DNA from: Carposina sasakii
Lineage: Eukaryota; Arthropoda; Insecta; Lepidoptera; Carposinidae
NCBI GenBank assembly: GCA_014607495.2
Contig: CP053170.1
Location: forward strand, 6,820,001 to 6,884,000
Direction of reading: 5' to 3'
DNA: 64,000 nucleotides
This document shows, piece after piece, positions 42,751 through 53,540 of the stretch; position 1 is the stretch's first letter, and every line of letters begins with the position of its first letter. The translations under genes were made by a program, and so were the position numbers. The notes below the pieces were generated by a model, which did not search any database, was not told where the DNA came from, and saw only the letters and a program-made list of their open reading frames with translations.

Positions 42751-44902
42751 TGAGAACAAATAAGTACGCGAAAATACTTTATTTTGTATGATTTGATTTA
42801 ATTTCACTCGCCTAAGTACTCGTACCTAATAATAATAGGGTACTTACCACATAAATATCGTCACTTTGGAAGTAATTTATCTGCCACCCCAAAATCGGAT
42901 TTGGTGAAATGTATGTGGTTGGAGTATGAAATCCCATTTATTTCTAGTGGTCATACAGGTAGCCTGTGATGATGGTCATGCCATACCTAACTGAGAACGG
43001 CTGCACCAATGGATGGATCTCTGGATTTTAGTCAAATACGCACATACCTGCGCAATTGATTAACTTAATAATTAACTGTTGCAGTAGGTACATAGAGTGT
43101 TCTAACATGGCTCTAACAACGTTTGTCTAGTAAAAAATACGAAGAAATAGTCCGCGTGAACTTTATAGCCATTGTGTTCTGAGTTATAAGCTACATAACT
43201 ATATAGCCAAAACGTGTTATGGTCTCCTATACAACCAAATTTTGGTTCAATGAGCAAACCTTTTACCTCCCTTACTAGACTTTCTGGTCAACCTGTAGGC
43301 TTTTAGGATTTCGTATGCTGGTACATAGTAGTAGGTACTATAGTAGGCATTAAATAATATAAATGCTAACGTTAAATACAAAATGAAATCACAATTTTCA
43401 GAAATAGATATTTTAGTTGAGTGGGTGTAAAAATACTTCGAAAATATTATTTAAAGGTGACAAGTGGGAGATTAATATTTTCCTTTTAAGCTTGACACTT
43501 TTCCAGTTAGGAAGATAATCAGTTTGTCAGCCAACCATATTTCCCGGAAAAGCTGTCAGCTTCCATTCCTCGACGTTAAGGAAAGGTAGATAAAAAATGC
43601 CATGAGCGAGTTTTGCCACCTCGCACAGAAGAGTGGCATCTGTTTGGAAATTTATATGGATAGGTTTTTTAATTTATAAGGGCCAATTTTTCTAATGATC
43701 AGATACCTAGTCTATTTAGGATAAAGTTGATGCTGACTCCATCTTGCCTGATCTAGTTTTAGAGAAAGATAATATCAACTCTATTCTTCAATGTCTATGT
43801 GACAATTGGTAAAATCGTCCCGAAATAACATATTTTTTGATAAAGAGCCTTATTAAATACAAAGTTGAAATCACGGCTCCCTCATGGTTGAATCCCAGGA
43901 GTTCGAGCTACGGCCCTGATACTTCGAATGAAAGATTTGCTTTTAAAGCCATCTTAATGCACGCTCGTCAGTTAAAGGTAGTACCTATTCTTGATCAGAT
44001 CTTCCTCTAGATATTCTCCGATTCGGTCAGAGACAATCTGGTGCGATCGTGCAACATTTCTATCGAAGCATGAGACAATTCTCAAAAAATTCGATGGCTA
44101 GCCTGTCGTCTTCAGCCTATTGCAGTCCACTGCTGGATGTAGGCCTCCCCAACGGCACGGCACAAGGCTACTGCCACAGGGGGGTTATAGCCCATCGTCA
44201 CCACGCTGGGTAGGCGGGTTGGTGACAGTAGTCTGATATTTGGACAATGTAGCGTCGGCCTATGTCTAGCCTACCAACTAGGTATCTATACCTACTTAAT
44301 CACTGCATAGTTCTCATAACTCGACGTCTGTGCGCCTATTTTTCGTAAGTTGCTGTATAGACCTAAGCCTAGCGACACATTATATTGATAAGTTGTGCCT
44401 ATAATATAAGTATCTACTTGATTGAGTTGGAACGTAATTCATATCTGAGTGAGACGGTTTGTTTGATCTATCGAGGAACTAAACCAAATATTAGCACAAC
44501 ACACTGCTGCCATACCGCAAACTACTGCGACACGCCTGCAAAAGGGCCTATTAGGGCGATATTTTCCGCTCTTTATTACATAATCTGTAGTTCGGCACTA
44601 GTTCACAAAAGTACCAATTTATAGCACCTCACTTCCACAATGAAAACGAACCAGGTTCGCTTATATTTTCCTTTTTAGTCAGTGTAAGTACTTAAAATAA
44701 GATGGAAATTAAAAAGCTTTGAGATAAAGTTGTTTTCGCGTTTAACAGAACAGGGTGTTTGCTTCTTCAGGATCCTGTTATAAAAACACAATGGTTCCGT
44801 TCACAAGTGTTCACAAAGAGGAGCAGGTCAGAGAAAGGTTATAAAATGAGAATGAAAATAATTTGCTCGGGAAGATTTTATTAAGTACCTAAAAGGTAGG
44901 TA
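42751..44902. other. Gene-free stretch with repeat fragments
   Basis: No gene was recognised. A repeat with ATAAAGTTGATGCTGACTCC lies at about 43680-43815 and relatives at 32110-32220 and 48480-48600. A family D copy is at 44110-44252. Confidence 0.45.
44110..44252 (+). repeat. Dispersed repeat family D, short copy
   Basis: CAGCCTATTGCAGTCCACTG, GCTGGATGTAGGCCTCCCC and CACCACGCTGGGTAGGCGG. Confidence 0.75.
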
Positions 44903-44972
44903 TCCTACTAATATTAAAAGCGAGAAAGTTTGTGAGTATGGATGGATGGACGAAGTCGCGGGCGTCTACTAG
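44903..44972 (+). mobile_element. 70-bp mini-Helitron
   Basis: It starts TCCTACTAATATTAAAAGCG after A and ends GGCGTCTACTAG before T. Between the ends only the 5' terminal block (AAAGTTTGTGAGTATGGATG) and the 3' block (GACGAAGTCGCGGGCG) remain. Both Helitron termini are thus joined with almost no interior. Confidence 0.7.
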
Positions 44973-45211
44973 TAAGTGATAAAACAATAAAGTTGGTAAA
45001 TGGAATCTATGCTCTATCTATATCTTACACTAGGAAAGAACTCGAAGAAGAGTTTCTTTCAGATAATAACTCCTAACTCCTATGCTTGATTTCGGAACTA
45101 ACATTTTTTTGTATGCAGTGACAGAGACAATTTGGTCATACACTTAGTAACTAGTGTCATCATCCAAAGGAATTATACGATGACATTATTAGTTAGTTCC
45201 AAAATCAGTAA

Positions 45212-45894
45212 AATGAGTAAGCTTTATATACTAAAGTACAAACTACCATATAAAACACTCAGACTGTTATACATGGCCCTAGCGGACTCGTCTGTGGATT
45301 ACGGGCTAACTAGCTATGGAAGAACTTATAAAACGTATCTGCAGGATATCCATAAACTGCAAAATAAAATGCTTAAAATTATTGTACCACGCCACATAAA
45401 GAACCAATATAAAAATGGCAAAATTAACTTATTCAAATACTGCAAAGTGATGGATGTTTTTGATAAATTTAAGTACTTGCTCTTAACAGAGATGCATGAT
45501 CAGAGTTTACTTATCTGCAAAAGCCGTATTAACAGACTCAGACAGTTAAAATATAGCGAAAAGTATGTACTGCCTGCTACAAGTAACCTATATGGTACTA
45601 AAACTTACAAATATTTAATACCGCACATTGTTAATGAGCTCCCGAATGACCTTCAGGAGTTATACTCTAAAGATAAGAAATACAAACGTAAGCTAAAACA
45701 TCACTACCTGGGACCTTCGGCAGCTTATGGTCATTCTAGTGATAAATGATTAATTAATTAGATACCTTTTCTGGCCGCGTAAAGGTGTGACTCGTTATGT
45801 ATTGCATAAACCCTAGAGGTTTTTTATACATAATAGTAAAAATAAACTGCATTGTATCAAGTGTAATGAACAAAATAAATGAAAAAAAAAAAAA
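45212..45894 (+). mobile_element. 5'-truncated CR1-like retrotransposon
   Basis: This copy matches the last 680 bp of the full element at 53374 to about 57600 (opposite strand) with only a few substitutions, and ends in an A-tract at 45882-45894. Homology starts abruptly at AATGAGTAAG. No clear target duplication was found. Confidence 0.92.
45213..45749 (+). pseudogene. C-terminal piece of CR1-like ORF2
   Basis: About 178 residues from MSKLYILKYKLPYKTLRLLY to HYLGPSAAYGHSSDK are identical in protein to the end of the ORF2 at 53541-56504. The upstream open codons (45132-45212) belong to flanking DNA. It lacks endonuclease and RT, so it is a dead fragment despite being open. Confidence 0.9.
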
Positions 45895-46875
45895 TCATAG
45901 AAGTTATTATTCTATGAAACGGACTCTAGTACGCTTCCCGCTGCCTGTATGTCCATAATGCTTAGATCTTTAGAACTACGTAACAGATTTTGATGCAGCT
46001 TTTTTATAGATAACATTGATTAAAGAGGAAGGTTTATATGTATAATAGCTTCCCACGGGTGCAATGCTGATGCGAGATTCCCCTTATGCAGTCAAGTCGT
46101 AGCTAGCAAATAATAAAATAAAAGCACTTTGTATAGATCATCTTATCATATCCTTAGTGGTCACGACTTTCAATCCAGGTGGCGCTTTCTAGCGAGTTCT
46201 AAGCTTTATCCGGGACTATGTCCTGCACCTCGGGGAGCATATCCAATTTGAAACAAGATAGCAAAAGGTATTGCATATAAGAAGCGGAATTTATATGAAA
46301 GAAAATCTCCGGGAGTTATTTTTAAGGTAGCTGCAATTTTAAAATAAATACGTTATGTATGTACTGCATACCTATTAAAAATACCCATTTATTATTTATT
46401 TGTACGGATTTCAATATAAAATTGTCACTTAGCTATTCCCCAGAAGACTGGCTACCTACCTGCTGTCTGACTACCTGCCTGACGCCAACCCTTCTCGGGT
46501 ATAGATAAGTGTACATTTTTATAAAATCCGTACATCAGATTAATTCAATATTAGTAAGGATAGAAAGGATTATCGATGTCCTAAGCTAATTTTACTGGAC
46601 AAATCTCGTCAATCAAAGTGTCGTGACCCTCCAGAAAATAAAAAAACTTTTCTCCTCAAACATCCTTTGTAATATAACAGCCTCTGAGACTGGGACAACG
46701 ATTACTTTCAAGTTTTTTCAGAGGTCGCGGGATCGAATCCCTCTCGGGATAAGTTTTCAAAGTCTTTTTGTGTCTTTTTGGAAAACTATAGTATGGGTTG
46801 GGATAGATGACTGTTAAAGTGGCTTAACATCTTGATATTAGAAAAAATAAAAATGATATTATTCAATATATTTTA
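45895..46875. other. Gene-free stretch
   Basis: Repeat fragments only: the GTAACAGATTTTGATGC family at about 45935-46080 and a B-box-like GGTCGCGGGATCGAATCCC at about 46725-46745 that may be a SINE relic. No exon was recognised. Confidence 0.45.
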
Positions 46876-47240
46876 ATACCATCGTCATCATCATCATCGT
46901 CAGCCTATTGCAGTCCACTGCTGGACGTAGGCCTCCCCCAGTGTAAGCCACATGGCTCGATCTCCCGTTTTTGCCACCCAGTCACTACCAGCCGTCCTCT
47001 TTAAGTCATCGGTCCATCTGGCCGGAGGGCGCCCAACTCTACGCTTGCCGAGGCGCGGTCTCCATTCGAGAACCCGTTTACTCCACCGTCCATCGGTTCT
47101 ACGACAGATGTTTTTTTTATTTTTTATTTATTTCAAGTAAAATACAATTTGTCTTATCATCTTAACCATCTGCCAAACTGCACAGCAGTTTGTCGGCAGA
47201 ATGTGGCCGGCCCACTGCCACTTCAGTCTGCTACTTTTCG
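46876..47240 (+). repeat. Extended family D repeat with nested LINE tail
   Basis: After CAGCCTATTGCAGTCCACTG the copy continues into CACCCAGTCACTACCAGCCG, CCATCTGGCCGGAGGGCGCC and GGTTCTACGACAGATG. A poly-T-led segment (about 47110-47198, minus-strand retroelement tail) interrupts it before TGGCCGGCCCACTGCCAC. Confidence 0.65.
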
Positions 47241-48996
47241 AGACTATTTTAATACCACGTGGGTCTTAATAGGATACACATTTGCACACTTCGGCCCAAC
47301 CTCTTTGATGATAATGTGCATGACTATAATTATGTATGTGTGTATGTGTAGTGACCCTATCTGCCATGATGAATATCGAAGTTCTTTTCTGAGACATCTA
47401 ATTTCTTACCCATCATATTGTTTAGTACACGCTACAACTTAAGGGTTTGTAAATTGTGTGAATAGTTATTATTACCTCTATTTAGTTTAGTAAATGTTTA
47501 AGCGGCATTATATAACAGTATTTTTGACCGGTCAACATTACATACTTTAGTTGAAGATAAAATAATCATCTTTATTTGGTAACGTTCCCATAAAGCCGAA
47601 TCTTTTATATAAAAAATACAATACCCGAATGGATAAAAACGGGCGTGGGTCCTGAATTCAGACCACAAAAAGATACGTGATATTCAATTCGACAAGTCGC
47701 CACTCTCCGTTAGAAAATATAACTGGATTTTTTTTTGGATTTCCTTTGGCATAGGCGTTTCTTTTCATTTGAATAGCTTATTTTAATGTTATTGTGTAGA
47801 TATCGAGGTTTGAGGAACCATCCATTAGGGTATTTGATTTTTTTACACACGTAGGTATTTTGCCTATAACATGGTTTATACATTAACTTTGGACCCCCTA
47901 AAATGGAAAGTCCCTCCACACTTCTCTTTCAATTTCCCGGGCTAATAACAAAGAAAAAGATTTTAATGTAATAATTTTGCAATAATTTTATCTTCGCTCA
48001 AGAGTCAAGTTTAGCTATCAACTAGCTAAACGTGGCTGTGGGATGCCCTTCGTTATCTTGCAGGTCAGGCTACCCTATTTTGGGAACGCAGTCGTTTGTA
48101 TGAGCATACTAGACTTAGATACATACCTACTTACAAGAATACATACTTCCTATCCTACTATGTATTAATTATATAATATTATAAACGCGAAAGTTTGTAA
48201 GTATGGATGGATGGATGTTTGTTACTCTTTCACGTAACGGCTGAAGCGATTTTAATGAAATTTGGTATGGAGTTAGCTGACACCCTGGATTAACACATAG
48301 GCTACTTTTTATCCCGAGAAAATATTTTAATCCCGGATAATTTCGACATTTTTTTTTTTCTGCGGTCCACGCAGATGAAGTCGCGGGCGTAGTTTTTAAT
48401 TTTTAATACGTCTTAAAACGAATTCCACAGCTTATAAAATAAATAACCTACGTACCTATTTATTTAACTTAGGGCTTACGGCAGATTATATTAATAGTCA
48501 GATGGTAGGGATATCTGAAGGTTTATGTTGATGCTGTCTCCATCTTGGTCTAGTTTTAGAGAAAGACAGCATCAAAATTATCGTTCAGATGCTTTCCCAC
48601 CGGAAATGTGCTATGCTACGTTGCTATGGATGCGTTTGATATCCACCAATCATATACATTGGTGCACATAGCTTAACACTTGTGAAAACGGATTCAACTA
48701 AGACATGTTTTTTATATGGAAGGATGCGTGCTCAGGCGCAGGACCAACAGTTGTTAGGTTAAATCGTGCTTTCCGAGGCACGAGCTAAGTTACAATTTTA
48801 CAACATTAAAATCTGTACATGAAATAAATTCATTGCTACATAGCATAGTATAGGTAGAAACGGTCACATAGTTACGTAGCATAGCTTTCATATCTTCGCA
48901 GCATAGCTGCATTGCACTACTCTGGTGGAAAGGCACCCCTAGACTAGTGTATTTCGGGCCGATTTTCCAATGGTCGTATAACCAATCTGAAGCATA
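47241..48996. other. Gene-free stretch with repeat fragments
   Basis: About 48170-48395 is a diverged Helitron-like fragment ending GAAGTCGCGGGCGTAG. About 48726-48845 is a partial SINE family A body inserted into another repeat (48600-48950). No gene was recognised. Confidence 0.5.
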
Positions 48997-49337
48997 CAGG
49001 ATGTTTTTTCGTTGCCACCCTTAACAAAGGGTACGTACTCTTTACATCATATAAAGTAAGTTTATGCCAAAAAAATTTCTTGATCGGTCGAAATTTATAG
49101 TGTCCAGTATTTAAGCTAGTTTTTTCATAGACAGATATTTATTATTTATCGTGAAAAAATCTTGCTACACGCATCAATGTGCATTTATGTAGAAAAACGC
49201 TGTCTATTTACTCAACTTTGGACCCTAATATTTTGGAAACCAGACACTTCCCATGTATGCTTTCATGGAGAAAAATGATCGTGATGATGAGGAGATTCCG
49301 TAGTTTTCGGGAACGTTGACGACCAAAAATCATTCTG
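48997..49337. repeat. TIR MITE family M1, near-complete copy
   Basis: CAGGATGTTTTTTCG at the left and CAAAAATCATTCTG at the right, flanked by TA. The interior matches 41884-42260 in reverse. Confidence 0.8.
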
Positions 49338-50059
49338 TATATTTGATAAATCGGTCCTTCTTTCTGAGGTGTTAAAAGGTACTTAATAGAAGAAAAATAA
49401 CAAAGAAATCTCGAGCTTTTAAAAAACAAGGTAAGTTTTCCATTTGAAAGTTTTATAAAAGCATCTGCGGGAACTTTTCATTGAGTTGAGAAACTTTTAT
49501 TTGTAAGTTGCTAATGAAAAAGGAGTTAGACATAATTAAAACCATTCTCACTAGGTATTTCAGGATTAAAATTATATTATACAAAAAGAGAGTTAGTACA
49601 AGTTTTCACTTCGAACTTGATCGCCTAAACGTAAACTATTTCAACCAATCCCACAATACCGTTGTTCTCACTTTGTCATCATGCCACAATGTGATTGGTT
49701 GGCTGCTTTACGTTAACGCGAAGGAGCTCGAATCGAAAACTCACACTAAGCCCTCAGTACTAATGTGATGTGCACCTTCACTAGAATACATCTGCTGCAT
49801 CATGCCTTACATGTCGTCGTAAGAGTCGAATAAGGAAATCCGCGTTTGCTCAGGAGTAAGGCGATGCGTTAGCTAGCTAAACGAGCCTGAAGGATTTCCA
49901 TCGCGATTCTGCAATCCTAGCCATTTTGAGAACCTTTTTGCGGGTCTGATTAATCGACCCTACCCTTAATATAAGCATTAGCATGTTGTGTACTTTTACT
50001 TAGGATGATAGTCAGCCCTAAACCATAATAAATAAATAAATAGAAATAAATAAATATAT

Positions 50060-50285
50060 TCACACTACACAACACATTAACCTAGTCCCACAGTAAGATC
50101 CCTAAGGTCTTGTGTCGTGGGTACTAAGCAACGGTATATAAATACATAGATAAGTATAGAAACATCCATGACTCGGAAACAAACATCAATATTCATCATA
50201 TCAATGTTTGCACCTGATTCGAACCCAGGACCTATGGCGTCGCAGGCAGGGTCACTACCTACTAGACCAAGCTAAACCGTCGTAC
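50060..50285 (-). mobile_element. tRNA-derived SINE, family B
   Basis: Body with TAGTCCCACAGTAAGATCCC and TATAGAAACATCCATGACTC, then a tRNA-like head at about 50215-50280 (GATTCGAACCCAGGACC on the plus strand). Confidence 0.75.
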
Positions 50286-50472
50286 GCATTCAATATTTTT
50301 TAGGAGATTCAATCTGATCCACCACTGATAATCGGTCACCAACCCGCCTGCCCAGCGTGGTGACTGTGGGCAAATACCCCCCACGGCAGTCTTCTGGGGG
50401 AGGCCTACGTCAAGCAGTGGACTGTAATAGGCTGATGATAATGATTTCCTATATTGGCTGTTATTTCTCTTA

Positions 50473-50768
50473 TACTTCTATGCTGCGCTAGGAGTGAAAA
50501 AAAGTATAACACTACAGCTAAGTATTACGAATAATACTACAGTTGCTTCTCTTCCCGGGCATACTGTACAAGTCAGTAGAGAGACAAGAGGGTCTTGGTG
50601 TTTTTTTTGTAGGTGATGGGCTGACCACCTGTCACTACTAACCGAACTTGTACATCTCAACTATACCCTCAAAATTGGTCAGAAGTGGCACCATGTGGTT
50701 CTATCGGCCCTTGGTGCTCTGCCTACCCCGTAAGGGATAAAGGTGTGATTATATGTATGTATGTATTT
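50473..50768 (+). mobile_element. SINE-like repeat, family C
   Basis: CTTCTATGCTGCGCTAGGAG start, the CTTCTCTTCCCGGGCATACT block, CCCGTAAGGGATAAAGG and a TATGTATG tail. Confidence 0.65.
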
Positions 50769-51442
50769 TTCTTTTCTTATTAGTAGAGGATAAAATAAGG
50801 TAATTCTATAGTGTTGCTTTATTTATTAGGTACTGTTGTAGTTCCAGGTAATTCTGAGTTTATTTACCGCGTCAGAAAATATGGATGAAACATTTTATCC
50901 AAGAAAACTTTAGAAATCTCGCTTATTTTCGATCTCGTGGGACTTTCTGGAAATCCTTTTTTAGGGTTCCGTACGTCTGAATACAAAAACGGAACCCTTA
51001 TAGGATCACTCGTGTGTCTGTCCGTCCGTCGCTTACAGTCAATTACAGTCAAACCTGGATAAGCGAGAGTTTAAGGGAGCACAATCTCATTCTCGCTTGT
51101 AGAGGTTTCTCACTAACCCGAGTTTCTCGCTAATGCAGGTACATGGGTAGCGTTTCTCTCTTATAGAGGTACGCAGCAATAACAAGTTACAGTAAGTACG
51201 ATGTCTGTAACGAATTAGCACCACTTCATGTAATAAATTTCCAAAAAAAAAGCAATCAAATTCTTTTCTTTGTTCGCCTAATATTGAACAGGTACAATAT
51301 TGACGAGAAAACAATAAAAAAATAATGGTAGAAAGTTCCACGAAAGTTAAGAATGAGTCATAAAATAGCAGATGTTAAATTTGTTTTGTCATTTGTTATT
51401 GTATGAACCTATGTATTTTTTGTAGCAATAGTTCCTCCTAAA

Positions 51443-52121
51443 TCTATACTAATATTATAAAGCTGAAGAGTTTGTTTGTTTGTTTGTTTGTTTGATTGAA
51501 CGCGCTAATCTCCGGAACTACTGGGTCGAATTAAAAAATTCTTTTTGTGTTGGATAGTCCATTTATCGAGGAAGGCTTTAGGCTATATATCATCACAGTG
51601 TGACCAATAGGGACGAAGAATAAGAGGAAAATGTGGAAAAAACGGGGAAAATTATTCAACTTTGGAGACTTCCGTTGCGTGCGCTGCGTAAACGGTTCAA
51701 GTTATCCAAAAAATATGTATGAAAGAATAAAATGACGTAGAAATTATATGAAAGAAAAAAATTGAAGGTCTAGACTGCCTGATGCAGAACCCTTAGCAGC
51801 CCAGCTAAACTTTGAGAGATATGAAAATACCGTCTTAGGAAAAGTTATTCAACATTTTAAAAGAATTCAATTCCCTGTTATCTTTTGCTGTAACAATTAA
51901 TAAATCACAGGGGCAAACGTTTAAACACGTTGGAATTGACTTACGTCAAGACTGCTTTTCACACGGCCAATTATATGTCGCGTTGTCAAGATCGGGTTGC
52001 GGAGAAAATCTGTATGTTCTTCTGCCACAAGAAAATAAAACAAAAAATATAATTTACGCAGAAGTACTTTAAAATATTTTATTCTGTTTGTTGACGCGGA
52101 CGAAGTCGCGGGCAACAGCTA
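51443..52121 (+). mobile_element. Helitron with helicase relic
   Basis: Comparison with the uninterrupted Tigger at 4891-5893 sets the boundaries: the element starts TCTATACTAATATTATAAAG after A and ends GACGAAGTCGCGGGCAACAGC followed by TA, with T beyond it, and no target duplication. The 3' block matches the smaller Helitron-like repeats. It carries a GTTT run near its start and the helicase C-terminus near its end. Confidence 0.85.
51855..52072 (+). pseudogene. C-terminus of Helitron Rep/helicase
   Basis: FKRIQFPV, a frameshift near 51880, then FAVTINKSQGQTF, GIDLRQDCFSHGQLYVALSR and ENLYVLLPQ to a stop. The TINKSQGQT and HGQLYVALSR blocks are the last PIF1-type helicase motifs of Helitron transposases. 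The Rep endonuclease and the rest of the helicase are deleted. Confidence 0.85.
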
Positions 52122-52843
52122 TAATAAATAAAGCTCATCTCTCGCTTATAGAGGTATAGATAAGTAGCAGTCTCACTTACGGAGGTCCATGAGGGAAAAA
52201 CGACTCTCTCTTACAGAGGTTTCCGTTTCTCACTAATAGAGGTTTTGGGAGCTTAAAATGACGGTTCCTGGCTATTACTCTCACTTATGGAGTTTTCTGA
52301 CTTATCCAGTTCTCACTTACCCAAGTTTGACTGTATTTCCGAATCTATTAGACCGATTAAGTTGAAATTTGGTACACATATCAATTCCTGTGACCCAAAC
52401 ACAGAGGTGTGACGTGAGCAGATGAAATCTGTATATGGGGGGTCATTCTAGGGGGGGAAGGGGAAAATTAAAAAAAAAAATTCTGAAAACTGCATCGTGT
52501 GGCATATCAAATGAAAGGTCTTGTTGAGAAGATCTTAAATGTATTTTTTTGTAATTTTAAAATAAATAGTTTCCAAGTTATTCAAGAAAATAGACGAAAA
52601 TTGACCATTCCCCCCCCTTATCTCCGAAACTACTGAACCTAAAATTTTGAAAAAAATACAGAAATTAGTTTTCTCCTTATAGATTATAGGAAAACCTATA
52701 AGAAGTCCATGATATTAAAATAACATGGTAAATCACTCAATATTGTGCGTACCAACTTTTTGTAAGATTTAAAAAAACATGATAGGTAACATCGTACGGA
52801 ACCCTCTTCACGCGAGTTCAACTCGCACTTGTCGGCTTTTTTT

Positions 52844-53371
52844 ATCAGAGGTCTGAGTCATGCAGACAACACCTTCCAGATTTCAGGTCTCTGAGATCAG
52901 TAGTTTAGGCTGTCCGTTGATGCATCAGCAATACACGAAAAAGCATAGTGTATACGCATGTTAGGAAGTTTTTTTTTTGTAATTTTTAACCTACGAGTAA
53001 TATCAAGAAAGCGTATCTTGAATGTTTTCTTTATTAGTAGGTACCTCGTATCTGATTTATAAATTTTCATATATTTTGATTGTTTTCATTTGCATTTCTG
53101 ACGCAAGAGGTCCTGCCAACAATAAATTAAACTGCAACAAACAAAACAAACACTAATCGCACACGCAAAAGATATAACAACGTAATAACACCTTCGGCAT
53201 GCCTGTACGTGCTTCAATTTGTAAACCTATATAATAAACTGTTACAAATTTTGTGTTATCACCTCCGTTTACTAGTAACTCAGAAATGCTATATCTAAAG
53301 TAAAATAACGCTAAGGTTTTCTTGGATGCTTATTGAATACACAAGTTCCTCTATGATAATAACTACCTATT

Positions 53372-53373
<2 letters not shown>
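52844..53373. other. Gene-free stretch
   Basis: AT-rich without recognised features, up to the T-run that ends the CR1-like element. Confidence 0.45.
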
Positions 53374-53408
<35 letters not shown>

Positions 53409-53540
53409 CATTTATTTTGTTCATTACACTTGATACAATGCAGTTTATTTTTACTATTATGTATAAAAAACCTCTAGGGTTTATGCAATACATAACGAGT
53501 CACACCTTTACGCGGCCAGAAAAGGTATCTAATTAGTTAA

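Larger units (their letters stand above)
51046..52333 (-). mobile_element. Tigger/pogo-like element with Helitron insertion
   Basis: Ends CAGTCAAACCTGG and its inverse, with TA on both sides (51044-51045, 52334-52335). It is in opposite orientation to 4891-5893 and lacks the transposase relic. Removing the Helitron leaves about 609 bp. Confidence 0.85.
50959..52843. repeat. Outer repeat with GGGTTCCGTAC ends
   Basis: It opens AGGGTTCCGTACGTCTGAA and closes CGTACGGAACCCTCTTCACG. Between 51046 and 52333 it is interrupted by a Tigger element. Without it, the two halves form one common repeat with GACCGATTAAGTTGAAATTT and CATGATAGGTAACATCG blocks. Confidence 0.65.

Noticed and set aside
45132..45212. 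N-terminal codons fused to the LINE ORF at 45213-45749
   Set aside because: They are flanking DNA; homology to the full element begins at 45212.
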